Positions 17,864 to 25,317 of a stretch of 64,000 nt of DNA are shown in pieces. Under the pieces are notes generated by a model. It saw only the letters and a list, made by a program, of their open reading frames with translations. It was not told the DNA's origin and did no database searches. The DNA is taken from positions 124,001-188,000 of the forward strand of contig DUBC01000030.1 in the NCBI GenBank assembly GCA_012960505.1, given 5' to 3'. The stretch comes from Verrucomicrobiales bacterium (GTDB taxonomy: Bacteria; Verrucomicrobiota; Verrucomicrobiia; Verrucomicrobiales; DEV007). Every line of letters starts with the position of its first letter. Within the stretch, counting starts at the first letter, position 1. A program made the translations under genes and the position numbers.

Positions 17864-18247
17864 ATGCAAATAAAAGAGACCCTAGTTCTGATGATTGCCT
17901 CTCTCTTTATGCTAGCACCCGCATTAGCTGAAGATAAGAAGCCAATTGAATCCAAAGCGCAAAAACCTTCTCTCACATATTACTACTTTGACGGATGAAT
18001 ACTTTGCTCAAAGATTACAGTCATCGTGAATGACGAAAAGAAAAAGCATAGCTCAAAAATAAATATCAATGCAATTAAAGTAGGCGAAGGCAATAGCTCT
18101 GATGAACTTAAAAAAGCCAAAATTGTTTCGCATGGGATTATAGCAAAAGACAATAAAGGGAAATTGCTGACCACAGTCGAAGGACACAATTACGGAAAAG
18201 AAAAAGTAAAAGAGGTCATTAGCTTAATACTTGATAAAAAGAAATAA
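17864..18247 (+). CDS. Candidate exported thioredoxin-fold selenoprotein (in-frame TGA as Sec45)
   Basis: An ATG at 17864 opens a frame with a clear signal peptide (cleavage near A-L-A at 20-22). It reaches T-Y-Y-Y-F-D-G, then an in-frame TGA at 17996-17998, then I-L-C-S-K and 82 codons in total before a TAA. With TGA read as selenocysteine the product is 127 residues and has U45-I-L-C48 exactly where a thioredoxin fold carries C-x-x-C after its first strand. The rest follows the fold: helix, N-I-N-A-I-K-V strand, D-E-L-K-K-A-K-I-V-S-H-G with H-G replacing the usual cis-Pro segment, D-N-K-G-K-L strand, then V-E-G-H-N-Y-G-K-E-K-V and a final helix. The part after TGA has no Met start; only a weak GTG at 18026 exists. 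A hairpin at 18020-18034 resembles a bacterial SECIS. Alternatives are a nonsense mutation or a sequencing error. No sel genes are in the window. Confidence 0.65.
18020..18034 (+). promoter_or_regulatory. Bacterial SECIS-like hairpin downstream of the in-frame TGA
   Basis: GTCAT pairs with ATGAC across a five-base loop, CGTGA. The stem begins 21 bases after the TGA, and the loop has G in its second position followed by U. Known bacterial SECIS elements have a small apical stem-loop about 16-37 bases downstream of the UGA with a G among the first two loop bases, so position and loop both fit. The stem is only five base pairs and could arise by chance. Confidence 0.5.
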
Positions 18248-18313
18248 CATCCTCTAATCAGGCCAAATTAGCCTGGAAAGAATCAATAGCATTTGAGTCA
18301 ATAGTGCTTCGAA

Positions 18314-19489
18314 TCAATCAGAAACCACAACTGAATTGGCAACCGATTGGCTAAGGTTACCATTCACATCCATCACATTTACAATGTAAATGAGCGGCTG
18401 TCCTCCGACCAACGGCCTAGGACATTCCAATGAGATTTCCTTCGAGTAATTAATAACTCCATTAAGATTATTGTCCCCTACCATCGCATCAATCTGACCA
18501 CCTCCCCTTTGCATGATTACCAAAGGCCCCAATCCTTTATTATCATTCATCTTAATATTAAATTTGATCTTTCGATCTCCAGCCTTGGCAGGCTTCGACA
18601 GTTTAAAGACATGAATCTTTGGGGGCTGGGTATCACTATTGTCAAAAGATTCGTTAAAAAAACGAGACGCAGCGGCCATACGGACATGAGCCAGTGAAAA
18701 ACGTACGGGCCTATCGCCGGCACCTGACAAGGTATACATTTGCCCAAGTTTATCATAGCCTCTCATCATAATATTACGCTGATCACGAGTATCATGCAGC
18801 ATTCCAAAAATATGGCCCAACTCATGAATCAAAACACCATTACTAGTTTGAGACACCTGAGAGCGGGAAAATTCATCTTTTCCATTTCCATGCCGGTTTA
18901 GAAATTTTTGGATCTGCTCTTCAATAGTTGAAGCCGTAACTTCATCATTAAAAATATCTCCAGAAACACAAGCTAGACCAGAATAGACTTGAGGAATGGG
19001 ACGAGCCTCTGCCACTGCCCCAGCCTCAGAAAAAACCAACATAGGCCGATTCCTTGAGAATCCTACAGTCTCCCATATTTCCTGTTGTTGCGTATTTAAC
19101 AGTCGATCAACATCAAATGGTTCTCCAGTATAAAAAGACGCGACTTTTCTTGCCTTCACTAGGTGAATCTTGAGCTTCTCATCCTCTCCAAATTCAAAAT
19201 CAAGCCCTCTTGTTTTTTGTCCATGAGCTTTCATTTCTCTCTTGTACACGTCCGACACGACCCTCATCAAAACTTCAGTCTTTCCCTGATAATTTGGCTT
19301 CACCTTCCGATCCGAAGGGACAAAGTAAACTATTCTCACCTTATAATCTTTCCCAAGATCTTTTAGGGCAGCTGGAACAATTAAGTCTCTTGTAGTCTCC
19401 TTCTTTGCCGCCTCGTTCTTATCTACGAACAAGCTTCCTGCACCAATTAAAATTAGTGCAGGAAGAAGTGCATGATAACGTTTACCCAT
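18314..19489 (-). CDS. Exported metzincin zinc metalloprotease
   Basis: Secreted peptidase of 391 residues. A signal segment precedes a domain that starts with V-R-I-V-Y-F-V-P-S-D-R. The zinc site is H-E-L-G-H-I-F-G-M-L-H-D at 222-233, the complete metzincin H-E-x-x-H-x-x-G-x-x-H-D pattern. A Met-turn candidate follows in N-I-M-M-R-G-Y-D (M241/M242). After about residue 285 the chain changes to an immunoglobulin-like beta-sandwich, with I-K-F-N-I-K-M-N-D-N-K-G. It is related to the protease at 46900-48198: both share the V-Y-F-x-P-x-D-R opening and the order of segments. The gene is 13 bp downstream of the oxidoreductase-like gene on the same strand, so they are probably co-transcribed. The natural substrate is unknown. 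Confidence 0.88.
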   Translation of the reverse strand: MGKRYHALLPALILIGAGSLFVDKNEAAKKETTRDLIVPAALKDLGKDYKVRIVYFVPSDRKVKPNYQGKTEVLMRVVSDVYKREMKAHGQKTRGLDFEFGEDEKLKIHLVKARKVASFYTGEPFDVDRLLNTQQQEIWETVGFSRNRPMLVFSEAGAVAEARPIPQVYSGLACVSGDIFNDEVTASTIEEQIQKFLNRHGNGKDEFSRSQVSQTSNGVLIHELGHIFGMLHDTRDQRNIMMRGYDKLGQMYTLSGAGDRPVRFSLAHVRMAAASRFFNESFDNSDTQPPKIHVFKLSKPAKAGDRKIKFNIKMNDNKGLGPLVIMQRGGGQIDAMVGDNNLNGVINYSKEISLECPRPLVGGQPLIYIVNVMDVNGNLSQSVANSVVVSD

Positions 19490-19502
19490 TGGTGATTATT
19501 TA

Positions 19503-20783
19503 TTATTCTTTCCAATAAGTTGATTCTTTTCCGACCTTATAACGAACATTCATCTGTGGAGTAGCTACGGGAACCTGCCCCATGTGTAACGATTGAACTC
19601 CAGCCAATGTCATTCCCGAAGTGAGTAATGTCCTTTCCACTGGATATGGCACCTTGCCCGTAATAACAGCATTCTCAATGTGCCGACAAAGAGGGTTAAA
19701 AAAATCAGCAGTCGATGAACCATGAGTGGGCATGGGAAGATACATTTGCGTTGAAATTATCTCATCATTATCAGCTCTTAACCCAGCATAATTGAAGTCC
19801 TGTATATTAGCCATCAGCATAGTCGTTTTGAACCCATCTAAATGCTTAATAAAATAAGCCCATGCTGTAGGAAATGTTTTTTGAGCCCACTCAAAAGTGA
19901 TTTTTCCTGTATAATATCCACCTTTGACCGGCAAATTATGGCTACGCATGAGAGCTGAAACAATTAGCCTCCTGGTGTCCTTGTGTTGTTTTGTCAATAA
20001 CCTCTCCCACATCTTTTCACCTCGCACCGCATGCACTTCACTAATGCCTACTTCTCCACCCTCTCGTCGCTCCGACATGCATTGAGCTGTTTCGAGAGCA
20101 TGAATGTCGTAACTGTCAACTCCTCCATAGGCAACACAAACACTCTCTTTGAGAGGAGTATGAAGGGGCACATCTATTGATGGCATGCGTCGAGTAACCG
20201 GTAAAGACGAGCCGGCGAAGAATGGAAAATTAAGTCGTTTTGAATCATCCACCATTTCCTTACACTGATTCCAACTTGTCGATAAATGCTTATCATTAAA
20301 GACCGGGACAGAGCGACCACTCTTTTCAAAAACTTTGATGCATTTCTTGAACCACTCATACCTAGGGTAGAGTCTTTGCCCCTTATCATTGCTCGGATAA
20401 TTTCCATGCTCTGCAATAATCACCACTCCATCTACCGCAAGATCACCAGTTCCTAGCGTTAGTGCCTGTTCAATACTTGGGTAAAGCTTCAGACCGTAAC
20501 GCTTTACCCTTTCCTTCCCAAGGTCACCTTTGTCAGGAAACTGATCAATGTATACTGAAGCAATATCTAGGCGCGGGTCCTGCCACTTTCCTTTCCACCC
20601 ATATCCCAATGCAAGTCGGTCCAGAAAATGTTGAGCATGCGAGTGAGTTCGAACCTCAGTACCAAGGAACGCAATTCTCTTGTTTTTCCGATTTCCTTTA
20701 CCGAATATATTAGCTGAGCATAAACTAGGACAAGCCGCCACAAATCCATATCTTCCGATGAAAGAACGCCGATTAATTTTCAT
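19503..20783 (-). CDS. Tat-exported Gfo/Idh/MocA-like oxidoreductase
   Basis: The 426-residue product begins with a twin-arginine signal, N-R-R-S-F-I, and a Rossmann-like start, K-R-I-A-F-L-G-T-E-V. The later layout (D-G-V-V-I-I-A-E-H-G-N-Y, then V-P-V-F-N-D-K-H-L-S) parallels the nucleotide-binding half of Gfo/Idh/MocA proteins. The G-x-G loop is degenerate and the usual E-K-P is replaced by N-D-K, so NAD(P) catalysis is uncertain. Related PVC proteins are usually left as hypothetical or as divergent members of this family. It is upstream of the metzincin gene (13 bp). Tat export implies folding with a cofactor in the cytoplasm. It could act on a sugar, or be a non-catalytic relative. Confidence 0.65.
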   Translation of the reverse strand: MKINRRSFIGRYGFVAACPSLCSANIFGKGNRKNKRIAFLGTEVRTHSHAQHFLDRLALGYGWKGKWQDPRLDIASVYIDQFPDKGDLGKERVKRYGLKLYPSIEQALTLGTGDLAVDGVVIIAEHGNYPSNDKGQRLYPRYEWFKKCIKVFEKSGRSVPVFNDKHLSTSWNQCKEMVDDSKRLNFPFFAGSSLPVTRRMPSIDVPLHTPLKESVCVAYGGVDSYDIHALETAQCMSERREGGEVGISEVHAVRGEKMWERLLTKQHKDTRRLIVSALMRSHNLPVKGGYYTGKITFEWAQKTFPTAWAYFIKHLDGFKTTMLMANIQDFNYAGLRADNDEIISTQMYLPMPTHGSSTADFFNPLCRHIENAVITGKVPYPVERTLLTSGMTLAGVQSLHMGQVPVATPQMNVRYKVGKESTYWKE

Positions 20784-20824
20784 CTTAATTTTCCTTAGGT
20801 GAAATAATTCTTACAAATTTATCA

Positions 20825-22585
20825 TTATAACCCAACGGGCATTGTTGGACGACCTAACCAAGTATCTTTCCAAGTATTATTCTTTAAATTATAATGAATT
20901 TTTGCCGGAGCATCTCTCAAGAGGGACTCAGGCTCATTCTTAAAAACATCTTCTACTTGGGATGGGGAGTCCCCATAAAAAGTCATTACTGTTAAATTCT
21001 GACAACCACCAAAAGCACCTAACCCAATAGCTGTCACACTTTTTGAAATAAATATCTCTCTCAATTCTTTGCACTGCGTAAATGCATTACCCTCGATAGT
21101 TGTAACGCTTTCAGACATCCTGACTTTATGCACATTGGAACCTGCAAATGAACCATAAGCAATCTTCTTTACTGTGCCAGGAATTGTAATTTCTCCACTA
21201 GCTGACGGATAACTTAAAAGAACATCCTTCGCTTTATTAAGAAGCATCCCCGCCTCTCTCGCATAGACCGGATGCGAATCCTGAACTTCAATATTTGTTA
21301 ACCTAAGGCAATCCCTGAAAACACTACTCTCTATATTCGTAACTGTATCTGGAATCTTAATATTAGCTAAGGCACTCCCCTGAAACGCTGACATTCCTAT
21401 AGAGGTAACCGTTTCCGGAATGTTCACATTGGATAAGTTTGTACATTTATAGAAAGCTCCACTCTTTATGGTCTTGATGCCATCGGGGATTTTTACATTG
21501 TTGAGATTCACGCAATCACGAAACGCATTCTCCCCAATACTACTGACCGGCTTATTCTCAATGCTACTAGGTATTTCCAGATTACCGGAAACCTTAGTAT
21601 CACAATCCGTTATCGTGATTGTAGCAGAATTGCTATCTATTAAATAAACAAGATTTTCCGAACGGAATCTCCCCACAAACACAGGCAACCCTCCTATCTT
21701 ATCATCAAAGCCAGTAGCACTGAAATTCCTGTAAACTGAAGCTGTCTCTGCCACATTTAAAAAGAGAGCAGATCCAACGCTCGGAGCATTTCCTTCGAAA
21801 GTAACGCTTTCAAGACTAGAGCAACGATAGAAAGCATAGTTCCCAATACTCGTGACGCTCTTTGGAATCACTACGCTAACTAATTTAGAACATCGATAAA
21901 ATACCTGATCCCCAATAGTGGCAAGATTCTTTGAGATACTGAGCCCAGTCAGGCTAACACAACGATAGAACGCGTAATCCCCTATCCTAATAACATTGTC
22001 TGGAATAATAAGGTCTCCTTTGAGTCGAGCGCAGTCCCGGAAAGCTGAGTCTCCTATAGTGTTAAGACCCTTGCCTAACATGATATTATCCAATTTTATA
22101 CATCCAAAGAAAGCCCGATCCCCAATACTAGTTACGTTATCAGGAATAGTAACACGAATCATATTAACACAGGTGTTAAAGGACCAATCACCAATGCTCT
22201 TCAGACCTTTTCCTAGTTGTACTTCGGCCATTTTCACACACGCATAAAAAGCATATTTACCAATACTCGTAACACTGTCCGGCACAGTCAAACTGGCAAG
22301 CTCTACGCAACCGTAAAACGCCTTATCTTCGATACGAGTGACAGATTCAGGAATAACAACAGTAGTCAGCTTAGTACAACTGCGAAACGCATTTTCACCA
22401 ATCCCCGTAACCGGCTTATCTTCAATAATCGGAGGTATTGATAATTCACCAGCAGTAGAAGATAAGCAATTTGTGATAATTACACCTCCATTACGCACCT
22501 TATAACTAAGGTTACCTATATCGGCACCGAAAAGAGCAGGTACAGAAAAAATCAAAGCAACACAAACTATTATTTTGGAACGCAT
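20825..22585 (-). CDS. Exported BspA-type leucine-rich repeat protein
   Basis: A 586-residue exported protein with a signal peptide at 1-20. It is almost entirely built of about 23-residue BspA/TpLRR (LRR_5) repeats of the form I-P-D-x-V-T-S-I-G-x-x-A-F-x-x-C-x-x-L. The array comes in two blocks. Each opens with a similar header: S-Y-K-V-R-N-G-G-V-I-I-T-N-C at the N-terminus and L-I-D-S-N-S-A-T-I-T-I-T-D-C near residue 310, followed by G-x-L-x-I-P and then the repeats. This points to an internal duplication of the whole module. Such proteins usually mediate surface binding; no enzyme signature or C-terminal anchor is visible. It lies 41 bp upstream of the oxidoreductase-like gene on the same strand. 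Confidence 0.9.
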   Translation of the reverse strand: MRSKIIVCVALIFSVPALFGADIGNLSYKVRNGGVIITNCLSSTAGELSIPPIIEDKPVTGIGENAFRSCTKLTTVVIPESVTRIEDKAFYGCVELASLTVPDSVTSIGKYAFYACVKMAEVQLGKGLKSIGDWSFNTCVNMIRVTIPDNVTSIGDRAFFGCIKLDNIMLGKGLNTIGDSAFRDCARLKGDLIIPDNVIRIGDYAFYRCVSLTGLSISKNLATIGDQVFYRCSKLVSVVIPKSVTSIGNYAFYRCSSLESVTFEGNAPSVGSALFLNVAETASVYRNFSATGFDDKIGGLPVFVGRFRSENLVYLIDSNSATITITDCDTKVSGNLEIPSSIENKPVSSIGENAFRDCVNLNNVKIPDGIKTIKSGAFYKCTNLSNVNIPETVTSIGMSAFQGSALANIKIPDTVTNIESSVFRDCLRLTNIEVQDSHPVYAREAGMLLNKAKDVLLSYPSASGEITIPGTVKKIAYGSFAGSNVHKVRMSESVTTIEGNAFTQCKELREIFISKSVTAIGLGAFGGCQNLTVMTFYGDSPSQVEDVFKNEPESLLRDAPAKIHYNLKNNTWKDTWLGRPTMPVGL

Positions 22586-22714
22586 TTTCGTCCAATGCTA
22601 ACACTGCAGAACATTAATACCCAATTAGAAAAACATATGTCATTTATATAAAAATCACTTTAAAATGAGGTTATTACTTCACACTGATAAATAAAACCTT
22701 TAACTTTGAAGAAA

Positions 22715-23212
22715 ATGTACCCATTCAAATACACTAAGTTAACCCAATTATTGACCCTCTTGGCCGCTCTAACAATCATTGGTTGCGGTTCCAAAGATGA
22801 TGCCTCAGAGAAACAAAAAGAAAGCACAGCGCCTACTGAGTCAGCACCTGAGCCAGCACCTGAGCCAGCACCTGAGACAGCACCTGAGCCAGCACCTGAG
22901 CCAGCACCTGAGCCAGCACCTGAGCCAGCACCTGAGCCAGCACCTACAACCCAAAACGAAAGCAACGAAAGCGCCTACATAGAAAAGTTCGGAGAGGCTC
23001 GAGTAATCCCTTTAGCTTTTAAGGAATACCAGGAATGGGGCGAATTCGTTTATAATGATCAATTATTAGGGTCCTATCAAAAACAAATGAAAAGCCTAGG
23101 AGAGGCTGGACAGGCTGAAAAAATTGCCGAACTCACAAGTAGAATTCTAAAGGCACAAACAATTAAAGATTCCGTTTTCAAGGCCATGTCCAAACGATTA
23201 AGCGAGAAATAA
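22715..23212 (+). CDS. Lipoprotein with Glu-Pro-Ala-Pro repeat linker
   Basis: Small lipoprotein of about 165 residues starting at the ATG at 22715; a TTG nine bases earlier is less likely. A hydrophobic segment ends in a lipobox, L-T-I-I-G-C, so the Cys at about 24 would be acylated. Next comes a low-complexity linker of repeated E-P-A-P, encoded by a 12-bp minisatellite, and a C-terminal helical domain of about 80 residues. That domain contains F-K-E-Y-Q-E-W-G-E-F-V and is rich in charged residues. The E-P-A-P linker is like those that span the peptidoglycan in TonB-type proteins, so it may extend the C-terminal domain across the periplasm. Function unknown. It precedes the Gfo/Idh/MocA gene by 57 bp. 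Confidence 0.75.
   Translation: MYPFKYTKLTQLLTLLAALTIIGCGSKDDASEKQKESTAPTESAPEPAPEPAPETAPEPAPEPAPEPAPEPAPEPAPTTQNESNESAYIEKFGEARVIPLAFKEYQEWGEFVYNDQLLGSYQKQMKSLGEAGQAEKIAELTSRILKAQTIKDSVFKAMSKRLSEK
22847..22942 (+). repeat. Minisatellite: 8 x 12 bp coding for Glu-Pro-Ala-Pro
   Basis: Eight consecutive copies of cctgagccagca, one of them carrying gagaca in place of gagcca. All are in frame, so copy-number changes alter linker length without breaking the gene. The near-identical DNA rather than just protein repeats suggests recent expansion by slippage. Confidence 0.9.
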
Positions 23213-23220
23213 ATCCATCA

Positions 23221-23250
23221 CTCATACTCATACTCATACTCATACTCATA
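23221..23250. repeat. Hexanucleotide tandem repeat, 5 x CTCATA
   Basis: Five perfect CTCATA units lie between a lipoprotein gene and the ATG (23270) of the oxidoreductase gene. A broken copy, atcatactcata, follows at about 23256. The tract is in the untranslated leader or promoter region, where length changes could alter expression. No -10 or ribosome-binding site is obvious around it. Confidence 0.85.
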
Positions 23251-23269
23251 AAATGATCATACTCATAAG

Positions 23270-24550
23270 ATGAAATCCATATCACGTAGAAAATTCGTTC
23301 GCACGGCAGCACTAACGACGGCATTGGGCCCCAATATCATTCCGTCTCATGTTCTCGGCAAGAACGCTCCAAGTAACAAGATAAATGTGGGCTTCATTGG
23401 AACTGGAGGACATGGCACTGGATGGAATTTGCCCGCCTATTTGAGTAATGATGACGCTAAAGTTCTCGTCACTTGCGACGTCGATGCTAACCGCATGAAT
23501 CATGCCAAGAACATCATCGATCAAAACTACGGAAATAAAGATTGCGCGACGACGAAAGACTTTCGTGAAATTCTAGCACGTGACGATATTGATACCGTCA
23601 TGATTTCAACTCCTGACCACTGGCACACGCTGATCAGTTTAATGGCCCTCAGAGCAGGCAAAGATGTTCAGTGCGAAAAACCGACCTTCACTATCGATGA
23701 GGGAAAACTCCTCACCAAGGAAGTCAGAAAACATAAGAAAGTCTTCCAGACCAGCACCGAAGATCGGGCAGTCCCAGTTTACCACCGGATGGCCGAACTC
23801 GTACGCAATGGAAGAATAGGAAAACTACAAAAAATTGAAGTCATACTTCCTAGACAACCGAACGGACCAGGAGACCCTACCCCCCAACCCATCCCAAAGA
23901 CGCTCGACTATGATATGTGGTTAGGGCCAGCTCCAGAAGCACCCTACACAAAGGATCGTGTCCTGTTCCATTTCCGTTGGGTTTCCGATTACTCAGGAGG
24001 AATTATCTGTGATTGGGGAACTCATCTATTTGATACTGCACAGTGGGCAAATAACACTGAGCGAAGCGGACCAGTAGAAATTGAAGGGACGGGTAACCGG
24101 TGGGAAGGAGGCCTTTACGATACAGTCAAAGATTACGACGTCACTTACCGTTACGCGAACGACGTGACTATGACATGCAAACCTGGCAACCCCAGCATCA
24201 AATTCATCGGCTCAGATGGTTGGGTAGGAAATACAGGCTGGAGAGCCCCTCTTCAAGCCAGCTCAAATGAAATCTTGAATTCCAAAATTGAAGACAACGA
24301 AATAAAACTCTTCACTAATCCTAAAGGTGAGCACCGGAACTTCCTAGATTGCGTTAAATCTCGCAAAGATCCATACTTCCCAGTCGATATCGGACATCGC
24401 GTTTCTACAGTTTGTCATTTAGCAAACATTGCGATTGACCGAGGAGTAAAATTAAAATGGGACCCTAAAGAAGAAGTTTTTGTTGGAGATGACAAGGCAA
24501 ACGAAATGAGAAAGATTCGACCCGGTCGCGGTGAATGGAAAATAGCCTGA
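23270..24550 (+). CDS. Tat-exported Gfo/Idh/MocA family oxidoreductase
   Basis: NAD(P)-dependent sugar or cyclitol oxidoreductase family member of 426 residues. A Tat signal (S-R-R-K-F-V-R) precedes the Rossmann fold, V-G-F-I-G-T-G-G-H-G-T-G. The nucleotide-binding half then shows S-T-P-D-H-W-H and the family's E-K-P motif at 136-138 (Lys137 is the usual catalytic lysine). The C-terminal half begins with F-H-F-R-W-V-S-D-Y-S-G-G-I-I-C-D-W-G-T-H, the common substrate-binding stretch in PVC members. It ends with an E-H-R-N-F-L-D-C-V-K-S-R-K-D-P segment. Length and order are typical. The immediate upstream leader carries the CTCATA tandem repeat. It probably modifies a sugar released by the lyases and sulfatases; the substrate is not predictable. 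Confidence 0.93.
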   Translation: MKSISRRKFVRTAALTTALGPNIIPSHVLGKNAPSNKINVGFIGTGGHGTGWNLPAYLSNDDAKVLVTCDVDANRMNHAKNIIDQNYGNKDCATTKDFREILARDDIDTVMISTPDHWHTLISLMALRAGKDVQCEKPTFTIDEGKLLTKEVRKHKKVFQTSTEDRAVPVYHRMAELVRNGRIGKLQKIEVILPRQPNGPGDPTPQPIPKTLDYDMWLGPAPEAPYTKDRVLFHFRWVSDYSGGIICDWGTHLFDTAQWANNTERSGPVEIEGTGNRWEGGLYDTVKDYDVTYRYANDVTMTCKPGNPSIKFIGSDGWVGNTGWRAPLQASSNEILNSKIEDNEIKLFTNPKGEHRNFLDCVKSRKDPYFPVDIGHRVSTVCHLANIAIDRGVKLKWDPKEEVFVGDDKANEMRKIRPGRGEWKIA

Positions 24551-24606
24551 TTTAAAAAGGATCAAATACTCTAAACCATATTCTATTGAATTAATGAAAG
24601 TTGAGT

Positions 24607-25278
24607 ATGCGACAAATAAATGAACTCCTAAGAGATTCACTTAACGATTCTTCGGTTTCAAGATCAGAGCGCCGTGAGCTTAAGGGTATTTTGCCGCTCA
24701 TTCAGGGAGACAGAATAGCCTTAGCCAAAGCACGACAGTTTGCCTTCACCTTAGCTACAGAGAAAATTCAGGAAACTGGCAATCATAAAGCCATGGAATG
24801 GCTAGAGGATGTCATCAAACTTCTCTACTCGAATGAAATGAGAATAAAGGCCAGTAGCTACTTTAGCCCTGGTAAGGATTGTCTTAATCGCATTTGCCGA
24901 TTCATTAGTGAAACTAAAAAAAGGATAGACATATGTGTCTTCACAATCACTGATGACCGGATTACACAAAAGATAGAGGAGGCCCTCAGAAAAGGAATAC
25001 ACATAAGAATTATTTCCGACAACACCAAATCAGAAGACAGGGGGTCTGATCTCGATCGTTTGGAGGGAACTGGAATCGACTGTCGTTTCGATAAAACATC
25101 AGCTCACATGCATCATAAGTTCGCCATATCAGATAATGACCTCTTGCTGAATGGAAGTTACAATTGGACAAGATCAGCTAGTACTGAGAATAACGAAAAT
25201 ATATTAGTCAGCAATAATGCAAAACTGGTTCGCTCTTTTCAGAACGAATTCAATCGTTTATGGAATAGCTTATCATAA
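24607..25278 (+). CDS. Phospholipase D-like protein with one HKD motif
   Basis: A 223-residue protein without a signal peptide, one of the few here that look cytoplasmic. Residues 1-75 are helical and charged. From about 80 it is a PLD-like domain (PLDc_2), with S-S-Y-F-S-P-G-K-D, then I-D-I-C-V-F-T-I-T-D-D. The catalytic H-x-K-x4-D is H169, K171 and D176, followed by L-L-N-G-S-Y-N-W-T, the hallmark of Nuc/Zucchini-type single-HKD enzymes. These act as dimers on nucleic acid or phospholipid. The start at the ATG 24607 is preferred over a TTG six bases upstream. The neighbours give no hint of a partner, so its role (DNA or RNA cleavage, or cardiolipin hydrolysis) is open. Confidence 0.85.
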   Translation: MRQINELLRDSLNDSSVSRSERRELKGILPLIQGDRIALAKARQFAFTLATEKIQETGNHKAMEWLEDVIKLLYSNEMRIKASSYFSPGKDCLNRICRFISETKKRIDICVFTITDDRITQKIEEALRKGIHIRIISDNTKSEDRGSDLDRLEGTGIDCRFDKTSAHMHHKFAISDNDLLLNGSYNWTRSASTENNENILVSNNAKLVRSFQNEFNRLWNSLS

Positions 25279-25317
25279 CACGCAGCCGCCTTGAAATTTT
25301 CACCAAAATACATTTCC

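Noticed and set aside
18002..18013. Hairpin CTTT-GCTC-AAAG considered as SECIS
   Set aside because: It starts only three bases after the TGA, too near for a bacterial SECIS apical loop; the hairpin at 18020-18034 is a better fit.
18026..18247. Independent small gene starting with GTG at 18026
   Set aside because: It has no ribosome-binding site or signal peptide, would begin inside the thioredoxin fold, and is in the same frame as the preceding 44 codons, so one read-through gene explains it better.
22660..22965. Gly/Ala/Ser-rich - strand frame
   Set aside because: It is the reverse reading of the Glu-Pro-Ala-Pro minisatellite in the lipoprotein gene.
22847..23250. Repeat tracts considered as a CRISPR array
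   Set aside because: The 12-bp and 6-bp units are contiguous, with no spacers, and no cas gene is present.
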